The notes beneath the pieces were generated by a model. It worked only from the letters and a program-made list of their open reading frames with translations. It was not told where the DNA came from and ran no database searches. From the NCBI RefSeq assembly GCF_947242115.1, contig NC_074725.1, positions 27,627,723 to 27,691,722 of the forward strand: a DNA stretch of 64,000 nt, read 5' to 3'. Made by a program: the position numbers and the translations under genes. Origin of the DNA: Biomphalaria glabrata. Taxonomy: Eukaryota; Mollusca; Gastropoda; Planorbidae. This document shows positions 1 through 20,589 of this stretch, piece after piece. Each line of letters starts with the position of its first letter. Position 1 is the stretch's first letter.

Positions 1-159
1 AGCTATGACACAAGCAAAAAACAAAAAAAAAAAAACAACAACAAAAGAAAATGGATACTTTGTAAAAAAAAATAATTTAAAAAAAAACTTATCTAACGGA
101 AAGAACCGCTAATTACTGCCAGTTATCTCAAGATGGTTAAGCTCTCTTTCTGTTATATA

Positions 160-505
160 AAACAAAATAAATAATTAATACTAGTTGATTAACTAATTGA
201 TTAATTTTGAGATTGATTCGTGTATTGCAATCGACTATGAATAATTATGCAGAATTTTAACTTGATCCAAGAATAGGAAGTGAGAGAGAGAACGTGACAA
301 AACGTAATAAGGGGATTAAATCCATAATTACATCATTATCTCACATTAAGTAGCATTTATTCCCCTTATTATGATATCACTCAAAATAATTAATTACCTG
401 CAATTGGCTATTTTTTGTGTGCTTCATGCTTTGTCAGGTACAGTGAATAATTAGGCAAAGTTTCAACTTGATCTAAGAATGGGAAGTGGGAGAAAAAAAA
501 CTGTT
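160..505 (-). repeat. Two reversed copies of a dispersed interspersed repeat
   Basis: Minus-strand copies at about 160-310 and 385-505 read TTCTTGGATCAAGTTAAAAT and related variants of the repeat seen at 1656-2090, 30958-31320 and 61633-61965. The shared core is TTATTTCTCCCAC, then GATCAAGTTGAAACTTTGC, then AATTATTCATTG. It has no coding capacity and looks like a short nonautonomous element. Confidence 0.6.
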
Positions 506-1655
506 TAAACTTTTTATTAGACAGATAGAGTGAGCTTTGTAAAAAATAAAAAAAAAAATATAAAAAACACTTGAGTCGTAAATGGGTCATTCTTAGGACT
601 GTCCAATTGATTTGATGAATAATGAGTTCTAAGTTGTAACAGTGGCGTCACTAGTTGGGTGTGAGGAGTGCAGACCGCATTCTAAACATTCTGTATTAGG
701 GATGATAGCAGAGGGATAAAAGATCAGGGACAAAGAATTTAAAAAAAAAATGAATCTTCGCATATATTTTACAATTTGTGTACCGGTCAAAAAATTAACT
801 CTTTGCCGTAATATTTTTCAACAACAACATATTTCATAGGAAATCTATTCTTTTTTTTTTCGGGGGGGGGGGCGGGAGGGGGTACCAGTGGCACAAACCT
901 CTTTGGAAGTTAGTACTTGTACTGTAGGTTTAGGCTATATTGATAATAGGCTAATTAGTATAGTCCCCGTTGTTAGAATTAATTAAATATGTTCCTAAGA
1001 AATGTGTTGTTTTAACACCCGACAGTGAGAGATGGAAGTTTTCACTCTATGCTAATGCCCGTCTACAAACTATGCCCTCAACATGTTTAGTCTAAAAAGA
1101 CACATCCTAGGTGAAATATGTAATACATATGTCTTCGATTCCGCAGATTAAAGATGAGTGCAGTGTTTCACATGACAGTGCAAACCCCTTTGCGACCTAC
1201 ATATTTTTCTTATCTAGTGCAGTCAAACCCGTTGTCTGCCGGCGGTCTAATTAAGTATTTCTTTCCGTCTCCAAATTTTATTGTAAATGGACACACTTAT
1301 TAGTATGATATGAGTGATATCCATGATGTCCTACTTTTGATTTATCTTTATCTTGTCCAAACTGCATTGATAATGGTTTTCACCAATGCTGCTCACTGCT
1401 CAAGTGATTTGATGACCACTTGACCCAATCCTGTTTGTACGCTTTCTTTATATGTACACTTGTTGTAAGACTTGATGATTAATTGATAATGTATTACTTT
1501 TTGTTTTGTTCTTGTAGTGTACTTGGTATTGTGTTTTATTTTGTACTGTCCTTTTGATTGTGTGGACAATTCTTTTCATTTTAACTACACGTGTTTTTTT
1601 TTTTACAAAGGTTATATCAACTATTATCAACTCACTGTGTTTGGCAACAAGTTTG
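506..1655. other. Noncoding stretch, no feature recognised
   Basis: AT-rich DNA with short A and T runs and a G-rich run near 862-882. The open frame at 1448-1660 is not conserved-looking. Nothing further can be supported. Confidence 0.5.
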
Positions 1656-2090
1656 CACACGTTATTTCTCCCACATCCATTCTGAGATCAAGTTGAGACT
1701 TTGCACAATTATTCATCAGCCTAGACAAGGCACGATACATTAAAAAAAAAAAAAAACAATTAGTCAATTAACTAGTTGTAATTAATTATTTTGTTTGATA
1801 CCAACTAAGGAAATAAATCCTCCTGTATTCATGGATACGGCTAAATATGAAGGGTTTCGTCCCCTTATAATATTCAACACATTATTTCTCCCACACCCAT
1901 TCTCGGATTAAATTGAAACTGTAAACAATTATTTATTGCACCTAACAAAACATACATGAATTTAAAATTAACCAATTAGTCAATTATTTTGTTAGATATG
2001 GAATAAGGGAAATAACTTCTAAAGTATTGAGAGATATGGTTTAACCTTTGGAGCTATTTCCCTTAGATAAGCTTTGTTGTTGTTTTTTAG
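1656..2090 (+). repeat. Two forward copies of the TTATTTCTCCCAC dispersed repeat
   Basis: Copies begin at about 1656 and 1878. Each carries the core (TTATTTCTCCCACAYCCATTC), an AATTAATTATTTTGTT segment and a tail with GGGAAATAA-like sequence. They lie head to tail. The second runs into the Lys-rich end of the possible exon at 2041-2277. Confidence 0.6.
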
Positions 2091-2277
2091 ATTTATTTTT
2101 TTTTACTTTTTTTTTTTGTTTCTCGACATCCAGTGACCTAGTTGGTATTTCGTGCTTGCTATATTCTTCAACATCAACTGCCTGGTCATATGTTGCACTC
2201 TTCAAACTGTCGTCAAGGTTTTCCCCGAGTTCTAACACTGCTCGCTTCCATCCTGCAGGATGGTTTAGACTGAACAA
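2041..2277 (-). CDS. Possible orphan terminal exon, unknown protein
   Basis: After a possible acceptor (TTTGTTCAG, minus strand) the frame stays open for about 77 codons: NHPAGWKRAVLELGENLDD, then an acidic stretch (QAVDVEEYSKHEIPTRS) and a Lys-rich tail. It has no ATG start. The last 17 codons or so fall in a copy of the dispersed TTATTTCTCCCAC repeat. No partner exon was seen between here and the fucosidase stop codon at 4427, so it may be a terminal exon of an unseen isoform, a fragment, or chance. The family is not recognised. Confidence 0.22.
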   Translation of the reverse strand: MFSLNHPAGWKRAVLELGENLDDSLKSATYDQAVDVEEYSKHEIPTRSLDVEKQKKKVKKNKSKKQQQSLSKGNSSKG

Positions 2278-2289
2278 ACTATGAACTAA

Positions 2290-3260
2290 TGTTCATTTCT
2301 GATGAGAAGTCTTTACAACTCTGTAGTAGTTTTTAAAGCTGTTAACATTGTGTTTGTTGTCAATAGAATTGTTTCCCCTTGGCAAGGGAGTTAATGTTTG
2401 ACATGATGAGTTTCTGCGTAAATAAAATTCACTCAGGAATCCAAAAAGTTTATTATAACTATAATTATCATAGGGTGGACCAAAAGCTGACCAAAAAAGG
2501 TTTGGTTTGAGTTCAACTTTTCTTTTTTTTTCCCCACTATCATTGGTGAATGCCTGACAAGAAATGCATTTTGAAAAAAAAAAACTGGCCCAGGGGCAAT
2601 AAAAAAAAAATTACTTTTGAGAAATGCATCAAATATGAAAGCTACTAAATTTTTAAGAGATTGAGATAGAAAACATACAAATTAAAACATACAAAGACAG
2701 TGTTGACAATGCCATTTTATTTATTTTTTTTCAATATCCTATAGGTAAATACAAAATACAATTCGTAAACGTAATTACAAACATTAGAACAATAATATAT
2801 ATGTGTAATGTAGGCTATGTTATATTGTTTTGTGGCAGTTAACAGAGTATATTCATTGTGTATATTAATATGTATAGTGGATGTAGACTGATGTAGAATT
2901 ATATAAGAAAAATAATGTACTCAGAAAACATTCCTCACTAAGAGAAATACATATGATTTTACTTTCTTTTAACAACTGAACTGACTGTTGGCAATACAAA
3001 ATAAAAATAGGAACCAAAAAAGGAAGTAAATGGATAATTTAAGGAAACAAAAAATGATAAAATAATAGTCTATCACAGAAGTTTGGTAATATAAAATGAT
3101 GATTAAAATATTTGTATGGCAACTTAAAAAAAAATAAATAAGGTTTATAATAATACTGTTTTAAGTCATATTTCGCAATTATAAACTAAAACTTTAAAAA
3201 AAAAAAAAAAGGATTTTGGTGAATGCAATTTTTTTAAATTTATAAATTCAAGACTTATTA
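2290..3260. other. Noncoding stretch, no feature recognised
   Basis: AT-rich with many poly-A runs. TTTATTTATTTT near 2718 is a possible minus-strand AATAAA cluster that could end a long fucosidase 3' UTR, but this is unproven. 3440-4426 is similar AT-rich DNA, with another TTTATT near 3462. Confidence 0.4.
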
Positions 3261-3267
3261 ATATTGT

Positions 3268-3433
3268 TTTGTAAAATGTTTCGGATGTTCCTTCAGAGTT
3301 GAAGATAGTTTACTTCCTAGTCCAAACCTCCCGCAGGACGACGGGGGATGGGAGCGGGCAGGGTTTGAACCCTCGACCGTCGATAAATCCGAACGACAGT
3401 CCAGCGCGCAAACCGCACGGCCAGGCAGCCATC
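3268..3433 (-). mobile_element. tRNA-derived SINE, family 2
   Basis: On the minus strand the head (GGCTGCCTGGCCGTGCGG) resembles an A box and GGTTCAAACCC a B box of an RNA polymerase III promoter. A shared body follows with CCCCCGTCGTCCTGCGGGAG and a 3' part with CTTCAACTCTGAAGGAACAT. Related copies are at 31970-32100 (minus) and 43600-43690 (plus). This copy is the fullest. Confidence 0.7.
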
Positions 3434-4426
3434 CGTATTGACTTAAAACATTATTTTTATTTTTGTTAAAGAAAATGTTGAGTAATAGTAATGTTTTTCA
3501 AAAGTCAGATTTACATAAAAAGTAAAATAATATACATTATATACAAGATTCCTTCATATTTATAGGGGATAACGTAATAAACATACTAAAAATATTAATT
3601 AAATGCAAGTATCATTAAGGAAGCTTTGGTTGTAATCACACTTAAAAAGTGGGAAAAAAATTATCTTCATTGTTGCCTACTACATTTGAAAGTAATTCTT
3701 GAAGACATATAATACTCAAGTTTTGAAACAAAAAATTAAATGTTAAAACTAGAAAAAAAATAACAAGCCTAAAATAGAAAAAACAATTTTGGAATGTAAA
3801 ATGACTGCACTTTACAAAGAAATGACTTTACTTAAATGTGTAAACTTCCTTTTTCACCATGCAGTATTCATAAGAATTAAAGTATATATAGACTAAATTA
3901 CTGTTCTCAACTTTATCACATTTAAGCACATATTATACAATTACCCTAATAAATATTTTCAAAGAAAAAAAATAAAAATTGCCTTATTATTCTGAAGAAA
4001 AAAAAAAGAGACTAGTGGACAACCATAAATCTGTTGAAAATCAGACCAAAAGATATTCATGGCAATTTAGGTTATTGAAGTTTTGTGCCAAGTTGGCTCT
4101 TCATAATTTTTAAAAATGTCAAAGCCTTGATTAATGAACATCTAAATATATTGACAAAAAAAAAAGTAAAGAATATAACAAAATGAAAGCCGAAAATGAT
4201 TTTGCTTACGTATATTTCAAACATAAACAAACATCAAATCGAAAGATTGCAACTCGCTAAATGCACTAGATTGTCAGTCATGATAAAAAACATAAGCTAT
4301 ACACTATGTGCAATTATATTATAAAGAAACATTCTGTAAAAAAAAGACTCAATGAAATGTTTCTCCTTAGAAAGACTTTGTAACAACAAATTCTAAAGTT
4401 AAAAAAAAAAACAACTTTGAATTTCA

Positions 4427-13465
<9,039 letters not shown>

Positions 13466-13473
13466 TTTGTTTT

Positions 13474-13483
13474 ATCACATGAC
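13474..13483 (-). promoter_or_regulatory. CLEAR-like E-box beside the fucosidase start
   Basis: Minus strand GTCATGTGAT differs by two bases from the palindromic CLEAR motif GTCACGTGAC bound by TFEB/MITF factors at lysosomal genes. It sits between the TATA box and the start codon of a lysosomal enzyme. A ten-base match of this quality can arise by chance, so this is only a candidate. Confidence 0.2.
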
Positions 13484-13500
13484 TTTTCTAAAACTTGTCT

Positions 13501-13511
13501 CTATATATAGG
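13501..13511 (-). promoter_or_regulatory. TATA box of the fucosidase gene
   Basis: On the minus strand CCTATATATAG lies about 36-46 bases upstream of the fucosidase ATG. That spacing would put transcription start close to 13475 and give a very short 5' UTR, unless an upstream start is used. The motif is seen directly; its function is inference. Confidence 0.5.
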
Positions 13512-13614
13512 CTTCAGATTGGGATTTACCGATAATCACACCACCTGATTATCAGTCTTTTCGTTTTTTAAGTTAATTATTATTATTAAGTATTTAGTGT
13601 TATCACATGTCTAC

Positions 13615-16600
13615 CAGTAGCGTAGCTAGGGTGGGGGGAGAATTTGAAGAACCCCGGGCCCCCACTTGAGGGGGGCACCCAAATGAGTGTCCGAAATTTG
13701 TTTTTAAATAACTTAAATATTACGTCACTGTCATGTAATCTTGCTTTTCACGTTCTTATATAAGTTAGTGATCCTGTTGCATGTATTCCGCACAGATTAT
13801 TAACACTTTCTGAGCCGGGTTACTCTCAATTTCAAGGAATAGCGCTGACTAGGGCCTGTTACTCTCAGGAAGTATTAGTTTAGGGTAGGTTATTTCATCA
13901 TCCTTATCATTTAAGAAGAAACCTGATAAGAGCACTGAAAACAAAAGAGACCTTGAGCGTGTCGAAGATGATTCATACAAAGATACAGCAGCTGAAGAAG
14001 TGAAAATGTCTCTTGATGCGAAAAGTAGTGCTGAAGAGACTCCATGGGAATACATTTTACCACAGTCAGAGAAAACATCTGAAGTAAGTGATGATGAGTC
14101 AAGTGATGGTCTTTCAAAACCACTTTCTCCAGAAGTGGAAGAAGCTGTAATTAAGTGCAAAGACTTCCAATATATCCAGCCTGGAATTTTATCTGAGGAA
14201 CTGCGAGCAAAGATTGTGTTAAAGGGTAGCTTATATTAAACAAAGATGAACGGTATCTTTTTCAGTAGAGTTTACCAAAAATAAATCACGACGCTAGACA
14301 TCATCATGGTTCAATAGAAAGCTTCCAACAAGAGAAATATACAATCTTGGCTCCTCTTCTCTCCACACTTGAGATGTATGTTTTATTTCAGAAAAGACAT
14401 CTGGTGCATTAATCAAACCTGGAGTTGGTTTCACCAAATGGAAGAAACCCGAGAGACTGAAAGAACATGAAGAAGGATTCCACCACAGACTGGCACAGAC
14501 AAGCTCTTTTGAAGAGAAAGCTAGAAGAAGAAAAGCTTAAGGCGTAACCAGATGAACTGTCACATATGTTTCATGCGCAAATTTTGAAAAATTAGCAGTA
14601 TTGGAGAGATATTCTGTACCGTGTAGCAGCAGCTATTGGAGAGATATTCTGTACCGTGTAGCAGCAGCTATTGGAGAGATATTCTGTACCGTGTAGCAGC
14701 AGCTATTGGAGAGATATTCTGTACCGTGTAGCAGCAGCTATTGGAGAGATATTCTGTACCGTGTAGCAGCAGCTATTGGAGAGATATTCTGTACCGTGTA
14801 GCAGCAGCTATTGGAGAGATATTCTGTACCGTGTAGCAGCAGCTATTGGAGAGATATTCTGTACCGTGTAGCAGCAGCTATTGGAGAGATATTCTGTACC
14901 GTGTAGCAGCAGCTATTGGAGAGATATTCTGTACCGTGTAGCAGCAGCTATTGGAGAGATATTCTGTACCGTGTAGCAGCAGCTATTGGAGAGATATTCT
15001 GTACCGTGTAGCAGCAGCTATTGGAGAGATATTCTGTACCGTGTAGCAGCAGCTATTAAGCAAAAAACAAACTCAAGCTTACGAGGTCACAACGAAAAAC
15101 TGAATTCACCCAATTCTGGGAACTTCCTAGCATCTTTAAACTTTCTTGCAGAATTTGATGAAGTTACGAAACACCACTTACATAGGATCGAATATGGGAA
15201 GACACATTATTGGTCATCAGAAATTCAAAATGAGTTTATAAACATGATGGGCAATAAAGTTAGGGAATGAATTGTTGGGAAAGTCAAGCAAGTGTGTTAT
15301 TTTTCTCTGATGCTTGATTCCAGCACAGATGTTTCTCATCAAGAACAGGTATCCTTAATAGTTCGTTACTTGGATGTTGATGATTTCGACATAAAAGAGT
15401 CATTCATTGGTTACTTTGAAATTTTGAAACCTGATTAACAACAATATGAAGAACTTGTTGTTAAAACTCTTAAAGACATTGGATTGAACTTTGATCTGTG
15501 CAGAGATCAAACCTATATTGACGCAGCCACAATGAGTGGCCGTCTGTTTCGCCTGCAGAAACGTCTCTTAGACATAAATCCAAAGGCAACATTTCTGAAC
15601 TGTGATAATCACTCTATCAACCTGGCAGCTCTTCATTCTGCTGAGATCCAGCAATTGTCTCCTTTTTTTTTTTTTAACTGTACATGAATTGTTCAACTTT
15701 TTTGTCAATTCACCCAACAGATGGGCCAAACTGAAAGAAGATAGAGTCTGGAGTTTTAAAAAGGAGAGTAATACAAGATGGTCCGCTAAAGAAGAAGCTA
15801 CGTTGGCAGTTTCCTTGAATCTCAACAAAATCATCAAGCTGTTGGAGAAATTTTCTGAATCAACAACTGAAAGAATGGACACTAGAAGCAGTGCACAGAA
15901 TCTTCCTCATAAAGTGGAAAATTATGAATATTTTGCTTATCTGGAATTTTGGTCAAATCTCCTGCGCCAAATTAATATAGTTCAGAAGAAACAATAAAAT
16001 TCAGGACTGCACATAGAGGAAGCTGCTAAAGAAATTAAAACCCTTTCATGCTTTCTGCAAAATGATGAAAAACGGACGAAACTGATCACCCAATCCATCG
16101 AAAAAGCATAATAAGGCAGTGAATGCTATGGATTCCCTGTAATCAAAATAACCAGAAGAAATAAAAGACTTGATGGGGAGATGAGTTCTGATGTAGGACT
16201 GTCAATAGAACTGCAATTCAAACGTGTTGCGACAAAAGTGCTGAATAGACTTCATATGGATATAAAGGACAGATTCCAAAGGTTGGAAAACCATATGAGC
16301 ACCTTTGCGTTTCTTCTTGACATGCTGATGAAAAACTGTGTTACTTTTCTTGTTTGATGAAATGCATGCAAATCGATTGTTCAATGTCATTGATGCATGA
16401 GCAATTTTCATTAACAAACCATTGCCACAATCACCAATCAACATATTGAGGAAGCTGGCTTCATATGGCAATGATGTGTGCTCAAACCTTGCAATACTGC
16501 TAACTCAGGCCACTTCCACTGTGTCATGCGAGAGATCTCATTATCAAAGCTTAAGTTAATCAAAAACCATCTCAGGAGCACAATGACGCAAAAAAGGCTT

Positions 16601-16934
16601 AGCATGGCTTCAATGTCAGTGGAGTCACTAATACTAGACACTATCGATGTAGATGATGTTAAAGATGCCTTTGGTGCACATAATGCACGACTTGAAGCGA
16701 TATGAATTGAGATTTGTCACTTGTGCATTATTTCACCAATAAACAATGGTATTCATTAAAAGATTCTTAATGATAATTTCTTGTTAATTTTACTGATATT
16801 CTTTACCAGTTAGAATGTTGGCTTATATATTTATTTAGTACATTATCTAATGTCATGATGTCGAATGTCAAAATGCAAGGGGCCCCCAAAGAGGTCAATC
16901 TCCCCGGGCCCCCAAATATCTAGCTACGCCACTT
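13615..16934 (+). mobile_element. Dead hAT transposon with transposase remnant
   Basis: Terminal inverted repeats CAGTAGCGTAGCTAG (left) and CTAGCTACGCCACT (right) frame 3.3 kb. Plus-strand transposase pieces of the zinc-finger MYM-related hAT group can be read: an acidic N-terminal part (14000-14239), TNSSLRGHNEKLNS and SGNFLASLNFLAEFDEV near 15070-15160, DSSTDVSHQEQVSLIVRY near 15320, INPKATFLNCDNHSINLA near 15575, and the C-terminal dimerisation part SLSKLKLIKNHLRSTMTQ near 16540. Several stops and frame breaks make it inactive. No clear 8-bp duplication survives, because a LINE tail abuts the right end. Sequences at 60060-60248 and 60648-60848 are short derivatives of the same family. Confidence 0.88.
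14601..15055 (+). repeat. 35-bp minisatellite, 13 copies, inside the hAT transposase
   Basis: Thirteen almost identical units containing GGAGAGATATTCTGTACCGT and GTAGCAGCAGC span exactly 455 bases. The unit derives from transposase sequence (RDILYRVAAAI). As 35 is not a multiple of three, each copy shifts frame, so the array post-dates loss of coding function or caused it. Confidence 0.97.
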
Positions 16935-17670
16935 ATCTTATCTTATATAATACAGACGTTACTTCAAAAAAGAAGATGATTACGTCCTACGCGTCATGCA
17001 TTTAGTCATGCATATTAACCAATGACTTAAATTCTGCCAAGTCACTGGTTTTCCTGGCTAGCTCAGGCAACCCATTCCATGCCCTAATAGCACTAGGGAA
17101 GAAGGAGCTTTTGTACACATTTGTCCTAGCATATGGGATGAGGAATGTGCCTTTATCTTTGTGTCTTTCAGAGTATTTTATTAGATTTTGTTTTTGTATT
17201 TGAAGATTGTGGTTCAGTGTTTTATGTATAATTGCTACTTTACTTTTGAGTCTTCTGTCCTGAAGGCTTTCTAAATTTAGTGATTTTACTAAAGGTGTTA
17301 CTCTAGTCAAATGTGAATATTCGTTTGTTATGAATCTCACTGCTCTATTTTGTGTCTGTTCCAGTTTCTTAATGTTTTCTTGAGTTGAGGGGTCCCAAAC
17401 GGAGGATGCATATTCTATTATTGGCCTAACCAAGGTTAAATAACATTTTAGTTTTATGTTCTTTTTGATTTATAGAAATTTCTTTTAATAAACCCTAATG
17501 CTTTGTTGGATTTTTTTTTATAGTTTCATCAATATGTGGATTCCATGACAGTTTTTCATTTATTATAACACCTAGGTATTTTGCGTTATTAGTCTGTGTT
17601 ACTGGTTTGCCACTGATGTCTACATGTAGCCTATGTGTCTGTTTGCATGGGGTCTTTAACTATATTGTTT
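16935..17670 (-). mobile_element. 5'-truncated CR1/L2-type LINE, reverse transcriptase C-terminus
   Basis: Minus-strand frame at 17002-17433 reads [60 protein letters not shown], typical of the end of CR1/jockey-like reverse transcriptases. Upstream, AKYLGVIINEKLSWNPHIDE continues with a frame break near 17440-17520. The 3' end is ATTATATAAGATAAGATAAG. This is the longest of at least five copies here. Confidence 0.88.
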
Positions 17671-18172
17671 AGAACCTAAACTATTTTGCCGATGAGTCAA
17701 CCTATTGACAATTCGTGAATTAATAAGATTTAGGCTAAAATAAAATTATCCACTATTATTAATTGTTTGTATCTTATTTTATTGCACATTTTAGAATCGG
17801 TCATAAATCTCAATTGTCACAGCTGAGTCAGCTAAGCCACTTTCCTTCAACCCTATGACTACCGAAGACAATGACTTAATCTACTGGATCTAGTTCTAAA
17901 TCTACACTATTTTCTACACATGGACCTGTAAAACCTAGGTGTGCAGATGCCAACAAAATAGTCTCTTGATTCTAATGCTGTTTGCTGCATGCTGCGCGTA
18001 AATAGGTGGAGTAGTCAAGCTCATGGACTTTGTGGGCTTTGTTTGTCATAGCGCCTTTATTGGTCAAGTTTGCTGTTGTACATCTTTGAAAGTAGAAGTT
18101 TTTGATGTGATCCTTTTACAGCTGGCATTCGGTATTTCAGTATCGTTACCACTTCTAAGGATAGGTACATAG

Positions 18173-18593
18173 TCTATTTCTAATCTACATTTTTGAGGGT
18201 AGTGCATTAGAGTATTTCTAATCTACATTTTTGAGGGTAGTGCATTAGAGTATTTCTAATCTACATTTTTGAGGGTAGTGCATTAGAGTATTTCTAATCT
18301 ACATTTTTGAGGGTAGTGCATTAGAGTATTTCTAATCTACATTTTTGAGGGTAGTGCATTAGAGTATTTCTAATCTACATTTTTGAGGGTAGTGCATTAG
18401 AGTATTTCTAATCTACATTTTTGAGGGTAGTGCATTAGAGTATTTCTAATCTACATTTTTGAGGGTAGTGCATTAGAGTATTTCTAATCTACATTTTTGA
18501 GGGTAGTGTATTAGAGTATTTCTAATCTACATTTTTGAGGGTAGTGCATTAGAGTATTTCTAATCTACATTTTTGAGGGTAGTGCATTAGAGT
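18173..18593 (+). repeat. 38-bp minisatellite, about 11 copies
   Basis: Perfect or near-perfect 38-base units containing TTTCTAATCTACATTTTTGA and GGGTAGTGCATTAGAG. Only one base differs (gtgta for gtgca near 18508). Such uniformity implies recent expansion. Confidence 0.97.
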
Positions 18594-18754
18594 AGGACAA
18601 TTATTTTTTTATTTGGGGGGGGGGATACTTTTAGAAGCTTTTGTGTGACTCTGAGACCTAGAAGTGCATGGAGGCATCCATATAAGGCGTCTCTGATGAT
18701 TCTATCAAAGATGCCTTCGCTCCATAATGGGCATATGCTGGCAACACTATATCA

Positions 18755-18875
18755 CAAATAACTAAGCTCTGCTAGAGGTTGGTGTGGACAGTATAGAAGC
18801 ACTACTTACCATTCCACAGCTGCGCTTGGTTGGACACCTATTCCTTATGGGGGATGACCACATGCCAAAGGTGAT
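18755..18875 (+). mobile_element. LINE reverse transcriptase C-terminal fragment
   Basis: Plus-strand translation LLEVGVDSIEALLTIPQLRL then VGHLFLMGDDHMPK matches the usual IExMLxxxQLRWxGHVxRMxDxRxPK pattern near the end of RTE-type LINE proteins. A second, reversed fragment lies at 19006-19055, making a 50-bp imperfect inverted repeat. Confidence 0.65.
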
Positions 18876-19063
18876 CTTCATTTATTTTTTTATTTTTTGG
18901 GGGGCGAACTTTAGGAAAAAGAGTTGCCCTCACTGGCTGGTAGTAGATGGCCTCTGAATGAGACAGCTGGAGAGCTCCCACAAAGGTCGCATGAAACTTA
19001 TGTCAAATGGTAAGTAGTGCTTCAATACTGTGCACACCGACCTCCAGCAGAACACAGTTCTGC

Positions 19064-19360
19064 CATAGACATAAATAAATATAGAGTGGCCGATTAAAGA
19101 GTTTTATGAAACGAAAATTTGTGACTTGCAATTTTGTGTACTTTATTATACAGCATTTATGAGCAGTATATTTCAGCCTCACACCTCTATATATTGTAAA
19201 TAAGGAGGCAGTGTAGTTTTGCTATGAGTTTTCTTTAATCTCTAAGAATGAAGATCATGCAATTTTTCATAATTCGGAAATCCGAATACAATAGATATAC
19301 ATGTTTTCAAGTTACATGAAGTTACTTCCTTCGACCAGTCTATATTTATTTATGTCTATG
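19064..19360. mobile_element. MITE with 8-bp target-site duplication, superfamily unsure
   Basis: Inverted ends CATAGACATAAATAAATATA and TATATTTATTTATGTCTATG are flanked on both sides by AGTTCTGC (19056-19063 and 19361-19368). Length is 297 bp with no coding capacity. An 8-bp duplication fits hAT, P or Merlin elements; the CATAGACATAAATA end is not one I can assign. Confidence 0.85.
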
Positions 19361-19999
19361 AGTTCTGCACATTGAAGGTGCAACACAAACGAATTGGGAC
19401 ATGACTACAAACGCTTGATTCAGGTTTATGTAATTATAGAGAAATGTTTCGCTGCTTCTGTATTAATGAGTTCAATAAACTATTTCTGTCTCCTAAACAT
19501 CTTCAACTTGGCTTTCATTGGAGTTCTGGCAAGTGCAAATGGAATGTTATGTAAATTTGGAAAGTGTGATGTGTTAGCAAATGTTCTTTCACAAAATTAT
19601 CAATTGCAGTTGAAAGTTGCAGTGACTTTTTTCATTGCTTTTTGTAATTTTAGTAGCATTGTCCTCGTTATAAATATTCAACGATGAACCACAGAGTTCC
19701 GATGACTTTTGGTGACTCATTCTGTTGAAATTCAGACCAACATACTCCAATACTTGGACCATCTGTCCAGACACCACTAATATTTTTCAAAAATATTTTA
19801 CACTTTTCCAAAATGAACTAATTTTCTTTAACACATTCACATAATTTCGTGGATAGCTAAAAATCTTTAAATGGCCAACATCTATATGCCTGACCATTCC
19901 TCTAAACTCTGGGTATCCATGACAACAAAGTTCGGATGCTAGCTATCGAAATGACATTACAGTTATTTCGTCTCTACAGACTTAAAGAACTTCGTTACA

Positions 20000-20165
20000 G
20001 TTGACATCCGGGAGTTCTTCAATTTCTGCTTAAACTAATGGGGGCAGGCAGAGGAAACAGTGTTGCATGTCTTACGAGAGTGTCCAAGAGCTGAGGGGAG
20101 ACAACTGAAGTGCCACTTGAATTGTATGGGAGCTATGAGGCACTACGTTCAACAACAAAGTTTCT
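20000..20165 (+). mobile_element. Possible LINE fragment
   Basis: The plus strand reads EETVLHVLRECPRAEGRQL, resembling the EETxxHxLxxCP motif found after the reverse transcriptase of some LINEs. It is short and isolated. 19369-19999 holds nothing else recognisable. Confidence 0.4.
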
Positions 20166-20589
20166 TACTAGAGCACTACCATGCTTTCCTCCCCTGCTAC
20201 CACGAGGAGTTCATCCATTTTCATGTTGTCCTATTCGTTATGTATTTCTATACAAAATTTTGTATTTTAAAATAAAAATATTATGGATGCGTTGTTCAAC
20301 CTTTCTCAAAACATACACATTTTAGCTCATATAGTACAGATTTAAAAGTTTGGTTGTTTTTTGGATGCTAATAGGTTTATAATACGGGCGGACCTTATAT
20401 TTCACTACTATTTAGATTAATTAGTGACTATTCATAGTACTCCTGCCCTTACAGACTAGAGTGCAGAGCTGCACAACACGACCAGACGTAACGAAACATT
20501 ATGCATTAATGCAAACTATTAAAAATATTTCTGCTGCGATAATTAAAATATTTGAAATCAATTCTGATTCAGTTGTCTGCAACATCTAA

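Noticed and set aside
2048-2284. Plus-strand 78-aa frame opposite the possible orphan exon
   Set aside because: Shadow of the minus-strand frame; Phe/Ser-rich and without motif.
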